DNA from: Bisporella sp. PMI_857
Taxonomy: Eukaryota; Ascomycota; Leotiomycetes; Helotiales; Helotiaceae
Assembly (NCBI GenBank): GCA_021307315.1
Contig: JAJSPD010000022.1
Location: forward strand, 62,001-126,000
Direction: 5' to 3'
Length of the DNA stretch: 64,000 bases
How positions within the stretch are numbered: position 1 is the stretch's first letter; the number at the start of each line of letters is the position of its first letter. This document shows, piece by piece, positions 57,756 to 64,000 of the stretch. The notes beneath the pieces are model-generated. The model searched no databases and was not told the DNA's origin. It saw only the letters and a program-made list of their open reading frames with translations. Position numbers and translations under genes: made by a program.

Positions 57756-60700
57756 ATGTCTGGAAAGAATGGCCCTCGACAACGCTTGAAGCGTCTTGTC
57801 AGCCGATTAGGGTCAAATTCACGGCCGCCACGAGATAAAACCTTGGTTCCCGGAGAAGGGCCTTCCGACGCCGCAACATCAACTACTCCCTCAGTCATCA
57901 ACCCATCTCCATCTCTCGCTGCCCTTACTCCCAGCGGTAATCAGTCACTCGGGGAGGTCTCTCCTACTAGGGCGCCTACAACCACCGCACAATCTGTATC
58001 ACCTCGGAGCCGTTTCGGTCTTTTTCAGTTGACAAATGCGCTTAGTGAGGAAGAGCTCCGCCAGGGGGGTGTTGACATTGTTGCGATTCATGGAATCACT
58101 GGAGATTATGAAAGAACTTGGACTCATCCAGAAGGGGCTCTCTGGCTGAAAGACTTCCTTCCCAACGATCTTTCGGTTCTCACGAGGGTATTTTCATTCG
58201 GTTATGATTCCCAAATCAAATTCAGCGTGTCCAAAGCGAGGCTGGATGACTTTGCCCGTTCACTACTTCAAGCTCTTAATAGAGTACGAAGAGGAAAGGC
58301 ATGTTTGCTTAACTTTACCTTGATCGTTAATAGGGATAGATCTATTGAATGGAGAAATTTAACTAATTATAAACCAGAATCTGCAATCAAGAGCTTTAGT
58401 ATTTATTTGCCATAGTATGGGCGGCCTTGTTATAAAGCAGGTGAGGCTTTGTTAAAACTTCAATGCTAAAGAATGAACTTGTCGCTATATTTCGACTTTT
58501 CTAGCCCCGAGATTCATTACCCATCATTTGAGAACTAGGGAGTTAGTGAGTCAGTTCTGACTTTCCCAGGCTCTTGTAATTGCTCGACTTGACTCCAATC
58601 TTTATCCAGGAGTTCAGGGCTCTACAAAAGGAATAATCTTCCTCAGCACTCCGCACCGCGGCTCTGGCAGCACTGACTTGCCAATCTCATTGGGCAAAGC
58701 CCTTAACGCGTTATTGACGTTTACTCCATCCTCAGTCGGATCTACTCGAACCGATCTTCTGGAGACCTTGAAAAGTAATTCGGATGAGCTCAAAAGACTC
58801 GCAACCGATTTTCGTAACCAAGCTGTTGGCATTAAAATGGTGTCTTGCTATGAGATGAATATAACGCCTCCTTTAAAAGCTTTGGTAATTATGTTATGCC
58901 CCGAGTCAATTGTCGGACGTACTTAACCAAAGCTATAGATCGTTGATAAGCAGACTGGAACACTGGACTTCCCCGGTGAGGTGCATATACCTATGGAAGG
59001 CTGTAACCATAATGAAGTTTGCCGGTTTTCAGCACACGGGGACTTTAATTACCAGAATGTTTTGGCTGAGCTACAGAACTTAGTTGGTTAGTTGATCAAT
59101 GTATCCATTAAGATTGTTCCTACTTTGGTCTAACGTAAATCGTAATCACTTAGATGAGTGCGTACCAAAAGTCCACGACTTTGTGGTTGACGAAGTGAAC
59201 AAGGATGGTGAATAGTACCATTACATTTTTAAGACTCAATCAATTACTAAAATCCAGCCGCAGCCAACCCTGAAAAAATGTATCCAGAGCTACCTGTGAG
59301 CACTGACGCGTTTTATGGGCGAGATATAGAACTTCGCAAGATGAAAGAACTTCTCGATCCGGGAAAACCTGGACAAAAGGGCGTTGTGCTTTGCGGCATT
59401 GGCGGCTCTGGAAAGACGCAAACTACGCTCCGCTTTATTATGAATCACAAGGAGCTTTATTCCGCATTTATATGGATCAACGGGTTAACTATCGAGCACA
59501 CAAAACAGTCTTTTTCCGAAGCAGCAGATACAATTGCATCCAACTGGCCATCGCGCGACCTTCCTATCACATATACAGGTTCTGTCAACTGGAAAAGGGT
59601 AATCACACGGCTTCGAACGACCCGCTACTCCCGTTGGCTACTGATCATTGACAGTGTGGACAATTTAAATTTGGAAGACTACAGGCGATATATTCCTTCT
59701 TGCAACCACGGATCTATTATTGTCACGAGCACGCAAATTCAGGCTTCCGAGGTGTTTCGGATGCCAAAGTTAGATATAGACAGTCTAGATCTTCAAAGCA
59801 GCCGAAAACTCCTTATTGGGAGGGTTTTTGGGCCTGCAAAAACAGTCGATCTGTCTAATACCAGCAAGTATTATTTAATACGGTGGTTTGATAGTGTTAA
59901 TGACTAGAGACAGATCACCAGTTTGCTACATCCATCGTTAAAGAGCTAAATGGCTCACCTTTGGCAATAGAACAAGCTGCCGTCCTGCTCCGAAAGAAGG
60001 TTGTCTCATTCTCCAGCTTCGTCTCCGACTATAGAGCTCAATATAGTACTTTGATGGATCAATATCCACCACGAGGTTACTTGTCTTACGATAAAGAACG
60101 CCCAATAACAGCGGTCTTCAGCATGCTTTACCAGTTTATTCGAACCGAGAAGCTTGAGGCTGCTATTCTCCTAACCTTTATTGCAATACTTGGCCCATGG
60201 CAGATCCCAATATCATTTATCGAAAATTTCCAGTTCGGTGAAACCCAAGAGAATGCTCCCATAGACGGCGATACGAATGCACTAAAAAAAACTCTAGGCG
60301 ATCGTATTGCTTTCCGTCTAGCACTCGATTACCTTGCGGACGTGTGCCTAGTAAAGGTGAAGTATGATGGCGAACTTTCTTGGAAGTCCTTCTCAGTACA
60401 CAGAGCCATTAGTCATTGGTGTGTCGAGGTAATGACATCAGAGAAGAGGGCTTGGATTGTTCAGGCAGCATACAGGCTTGCGATTGGGATCTTAGTTCCG
60501 ATTGAAGGGTGCGTTTAATTTTCCATTAATTTGTAATTCTCTTTGGTTATTCCAGGGCAGAACGCACGCTGATACGTCTCACAAGCCCCGACCAATGGTT
60601 CAATAAAGAGAAAGTCATTATGCGTGCCTACATTGCCCCGCTTGACCGGTGCATCTCTCTTATTCAAAACCATATCCCCAAGGACGAGATCAGACCGCCC

Positions 60701-63046
60701 AGCGGACGGTTTTGTCAGGATTTTACTACCATCACTGCTCAGCTAGCCCAAGTATATCTCCTCGAGAGTAGACTCGAAGAAGCGAAAGTCCATTTTAGCA
60801 CGGCTATTGAATATGAAACAATTAGACAAGCCGACGAATGGCCGAAAACTGAAAGAGTTCTTGATCTTCTTTGTGGGCTCGCAGACGTACTTCATAGACT
60901 AGGTGATTTAGAGAGTTCAGCAGAACTCTACAGCTCTGCAATCCCACTATCCGAGAAACTATTCGGTCACGTCGACGAGAGAACTGTTGCAATCTCTAGT
61001 CGGTTTAAATCATTATCCGACAGACGCGAGGTTATGCTAGCGCACCACAAGGCTGCCGTAATTGGTGCAACAGACCGCAAACTATTGGAAAACGCTCAGA
61101 GAACGCAAGCCGTGACAAATATTCAAGAAAGTGCTACAGCTGAAGCTGGACCATCCAATGAACTAGTTAGTGAAGATGTCGGTGCAGAACTGCGTGGAGC
61201 GGCATATGCTGGCGATGAAGGAATGGTCAGATTGATACTCGGGATTCAAACTATTAACCCCAATTCAGCAGACGTACAAAATCGAACAGCACTCTTCTGG
61301 GCCGTTTTGGGAGGGCACGAAAATGTGGTCAAGCTGCTACTCGCGACAAACCAGGTCGACATTAACTCAAAGGATAACTACAAGCGGACGCCGTTGTCGT
61401 TGGCGGCAGAGAATGGGCGCGAAAACGTGGTTAAGCTGCTACTTGCAACGAGCCAAGTCGACGTTAACTCGAAAAACAATTACGGTAGAACGCCGCTGTC
61501 TTTAGCGGCAGAGAATGGGCACGAAAGCGTGGTCAAACTGCTACTCGCAACAGGCCAAATAAACGTTAACTCGATCGATATTGAAGGCTGGACGCCGTTA
61601 TTGTGTGCGGCAGAGAAAGGGCACAAAAGCATAGTTAAGCTGCTACTTGCGACAGGCCAGGTCGACGTTAACTCGAACGATAGTTGGATGACGCCGCTGT
61701 TTTTGGCAGCAAAAAATGGGCATGAAAGCGTGGTCAAGCTGCTACTTGCAACGGGCCAAGTCAAAGTTAACTCGACCGATAGTAGAGGTTGGACGCCGTT
61801 GTGGTGGGCGGCAAAAAATGGGCATGAAAACGTGGTCAAACTGCTACTTGCAACAAACCAGGTCGACATCAACTTAAAGGATAACTACAAGCGGACGCCG
61901 TTGTCGTTGGCGGCAGAAAATGGGCATGAAATCGTGGTTAAGCTGCTGCTCGCAACGAGCCAAGTCGACGTCAACTCGAACGATAATAAAAGTTGGACGC
62001 CGCTGTCGTGGGCGGCAAAGAATGGGCACGAAAGCGTGGTCAAGCTGCTACTTGCGACAAACCAGGTCGATATCGACCCGAAAAACAACTACGGTAGGAC
62101 GCCGTTATCGTTGGCGGCAAGAAATGGGCACAAAAGCGTGGTCAAGCTGCTACTCGCAACTGGCCAAGTAAACGTTAACTCGACCGATAGTGGAGGTCGG
62201 ACGCCGTTATTGCACGCAGCAGAAAGTGGGCGCGAAGACGTGGTCAAACTGCTACTCGCGACAAACCAAGTTGATATCGACTTAAAGAATAACTACAAGC
62301 GGACACCGTTGTCGTTGGCGGCGGAGAATGGGCACGAAAGCGTGGTTAAGCTGCTACTCGCAACTGGCCAAGTAAACGTTAACTCGACCGATAGTGCAGG
62401 TTGGGCGCCGTTGTGGTGGGCGGCAAGGAATAGGCATGAAAGCGTGGTCAAGCTGCTACTCGCAACAAGCCAGGTCGACGTTAACTCGAAAAGCAATTAC
62501 GGTGGGACACCGCTGTCGTTGGCGGCAGAGAATGGGCACGAAAGCGTGGTTAAGCTGCTACTCGCAACTGGCCAAGTAAACGTTAACTCGACCGATAGTG
62601 CAGGTTGGGCGCCGTTGTGGTGGGCGGCAAGGAATGGGCATGAAAGCGTGGTCAAGCTGCTACTCGCAACAAGCCAGGTCGACGTTAACTCGAAAAGCAA
62701 TTACGGTGGGACACCGTTGTCGTTGGCGGCAGAGAATGGGCACGAAAGCGTGGTTAAGCTGCTACTCGCAACTGGCCAAGTAAACGTTAACTCGACCGAC
62801 AGTGGGGGTTGGACGCCGTTATTGCACGCAGCAAAAAGTGGGCGCGAAAACGTGGTCAAACTGCTACTCGCAACGGGCCAAGCCAACATCGACTCGAAGA
62901 ACAACTTCGGTGGGACGCCGCTGTGGTGGGCGATAAAGAATGGGCACGAAGGCGTAGCCAAGCTGCTGCTCGCAACGGGCCGGGTCAACGTCAACTCGAA
63001 GGGTAATGGAGGGTTGGATACCGCTGTAGTGGGCAAAACAAAATAA
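57756..63046 (+). CDS. hydrolase (SesB-like)-NB-ARC-ankyrin fungal NLR
   Basis: Eight exons are inferred: 57756-58302, 58400-58440, 58570-58884, 58939-59086, 59154-59207, 59258-59863, 59908-60508, 60556-63046. Together they give about 1600 residues in one frame. A serine/proline-rich leader (1-100) precedes an alpha/beta-hydrolase: VDIVAIHGITGDYERTW, the nucleophile elbow FICHSMGGLVIKQ, and IIFLSTPHRGSGSTDL. NB-ARC then shows VLCGIGGSGKTQ at about 412-423, WLLIIDSVDNL and SIIVTSTQ. A helical winged-helix/TPR-like region follows (60000-61180), and then about 18 ankyrin units (about 980-1590). The hydrolase effector is the SesB type seen in fungal NLRs. The sixth intron needs a GC donor and the first a weak GTTTGC donor, so the model there is less certain. 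The last ankyrin unit is broken by a shift. Confidence 0.82.
61190..63030 (+). repeat. array of about 18 near-identical ankyrin units of 102 bp
   Basis: Units follow TPLSLAAENGHESVVKLLLA with Q-V-N/D at the loop. Two consecutive two-unit blocks, 62394-62597 and 62598-62801, are almost the same at DNA level, a 204-bp duplication. Codon choice in the conserved parts is the same from unit to unit. Confidence 0.85.
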
Positions 63047-63565
63047 CTGTAAAATTGTGAAAAGGCTGCTTACTCCTCTTAGTATAATAATAATCAATGT
63101 AACAACTTTCCGTAATATAGTAGTGTGCAAAGCTGACTTCCCCTCTGGACACACTTAGACTTTTTCAGTTCCTATGAAGGAGGGCCTAAGTTGTGCTAAT
63201 CAAGATCCAAATTAAATATTCGATGTATCTGAGCAAAAAGCTTCAATCATTGGCAGAATAAGCGGCTTACCGAGGACTCCCAAAAAAGGTTCAACATCAA
63301 GCCAGGCCACAACCACTTCCACTCCAACTATATCAACCTCCAGCCGCAGCCAGTCACTGCCAGTTGCGACGGCACGAAATGAATTTTTGTTCCCTGAGTG
63401 ATATCAACGAGAGGATATTTTCAACTGAACGGCCTTCCACGGCTGCGACAATTGCGACGACCATGCAGCGTACTTCGAGACCAGTAAGCAGCCAAACGAT
63501 AGCGCGATCCGCGGCTGTACTTTCGCCAATCTTCTGGATTGGACTGCTAGTGTCCCTGAAAAGAT
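63047..63565. other. intergenic, no gene seen
   Basis: No recognisable domain. The plus-strand frame that leads into the HET relic is open from 63364, but its first 65 codons match nothing I know. Confidence 0.35.
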
Positions 63566-63840
63566 CCCCCACTCGCTTGATCGATGTCACGGGCCAGGCT
63601 CTGAGGCTCTACACGATTCTCCGAATGAGGCTGGTCGGTATTCCCGCATTGAGCTACTGCTGGGGTGGCCCACAGCCTCATTCAACAACGATAGGAAAAC
63701 TCGCCGAATACCGCAGCGCTCTCCAACGGATGCCTTACCTGCCACCATTCAGGATGCCATCATCCTGGCACGGGCCTTAAAAATCCCATTTCTTTTGATC
63801 AACTCTCTTTGCACCATCTAAGATTTGGCCCCAGACAAGA
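63566..63840 (+). pseudogene. HET-domain gene relic
   Basis: The strand reads PTRLIDVTGQALRLYTIL, then IPALSYCWGGPQPHSTTIGK and, after a one-base shift, LPATIQDAIILARALKIPFL and LINSLCTI followed by a TAA and DLAPDK. The ALSYCWGG and ATIQDAI blocks are the HET core of the second HET subclass (as at 19072). Two lesions break it, so it is a pseudogene, at least as given. It continues toward the window edge. Confidence 0.65.
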
Positions 63841-64000
63841 ATTCGTGAGTAACATTCTCGGCAGCCATTGCCTCGAGTTGCCATGATGGGATTCTCGGCA
63901 TCAGCAAGCGACATGTGATCGGCTGTCCCGCTCAATTACCATCCCCATAGCATGTCCGAATGGCCTCGCCAGGAACATCGTGCTCACCCCAGTGAGGTTT

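Noticed and set aside
61323..63036. Long open frames on the minus strand and in another plus frame through the ankyrin array
   Set aside because: They are a by-product of the 102-bp period: once open in one unit they are open in all. Their sequences have no motif, while the main frame gives clear ankyrins.
1..64000. Starship captain (DUF3435 tyrosine recombinase)
   Set aside because: I looked for a long recombinase-like frame at the edges and inside and saw none, so the Starship idea stays a hypothesis.

Overview
The window reads as an accessory, transposon-rich segment of a filamentous ascomycete (Pezizomycotina) genome. The reasons are short GT-AG introns with CTRAC-like branch sites, several HET-domain genes, fungal NLR-type genes, a Tad-type LINE ORF1, fungal bZIPs, Copia, hAT and pogo/Fot-type elements, and repeated C:G-to-T:A nonsense changes in CpA context that look like RIP. 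No rRNA, tRNA or CRISPR was recognised. The genus cannot be named from what is visible.

Layout. 1-7.5 kb: a C2H2 gene fragment cut by a solo LTR, a small unknown gene, a multi-exon secreted con-13-like putative metalloprotease, then gene-poor DNA and LTR pieces. 7.5-12 kb: a HET-ankyrin gene (minus) and a bZIP gene (plus). 12.6-16.4 kb: a foldback-like element, an orphan Tad ORF1, an LTR remnant and a MITE-like element. 16.5-17.4 kb: a decayed arsH gene. 19-21.6 kb: an intact two-exon HET gene. 22-23 kb: transposase and LTR remnants. 23.3-29.7 kb: an arsenic-resistance cluster made of ACR3 arsenite exporter, Cdc25/rhodanese-type arsenate reductase, bZIP regulator and ArsM methyltransferase, arranged as two divergent pairs. 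29.9-39.6 kb: LTR and HET relics next to a degenerate hAT element that contains a nested full-length Copia element with identical LTRs and a 5-bp target duplication. 40-48 kb: a HET relic, solo LTRs, an F-box gene, and two broken signalling-type genes, one split exactly by a solo LTR. 49-52 kb: LTR-like DNA and a pogo/Fot transposase remnant. 52.6-63 kb: two large divergently transcribed NLR-like genes, HET-NB-ARC-TPR (minus) and hydrolase(SesB-like)-NB-ARC-ankyrin (plus). A broken HET gene follows.

Two functional themes stand out. In the arsenic cluster, arsenate would be reduced (ACR2 type), arsenite exported (ACR3) or methylated (ArsM), probably under the local bZIP; an 8-bp motif AGTGACAT recurs in both divergent promoters. 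arsH sits 6 kb away as a pseudogene, so the cluster was once larger. The second theme is non-self recognition: HET and NLR genes in intact and broken form, with near-identical TPR and ankyrin units that suggest ongoing repeat turnover.
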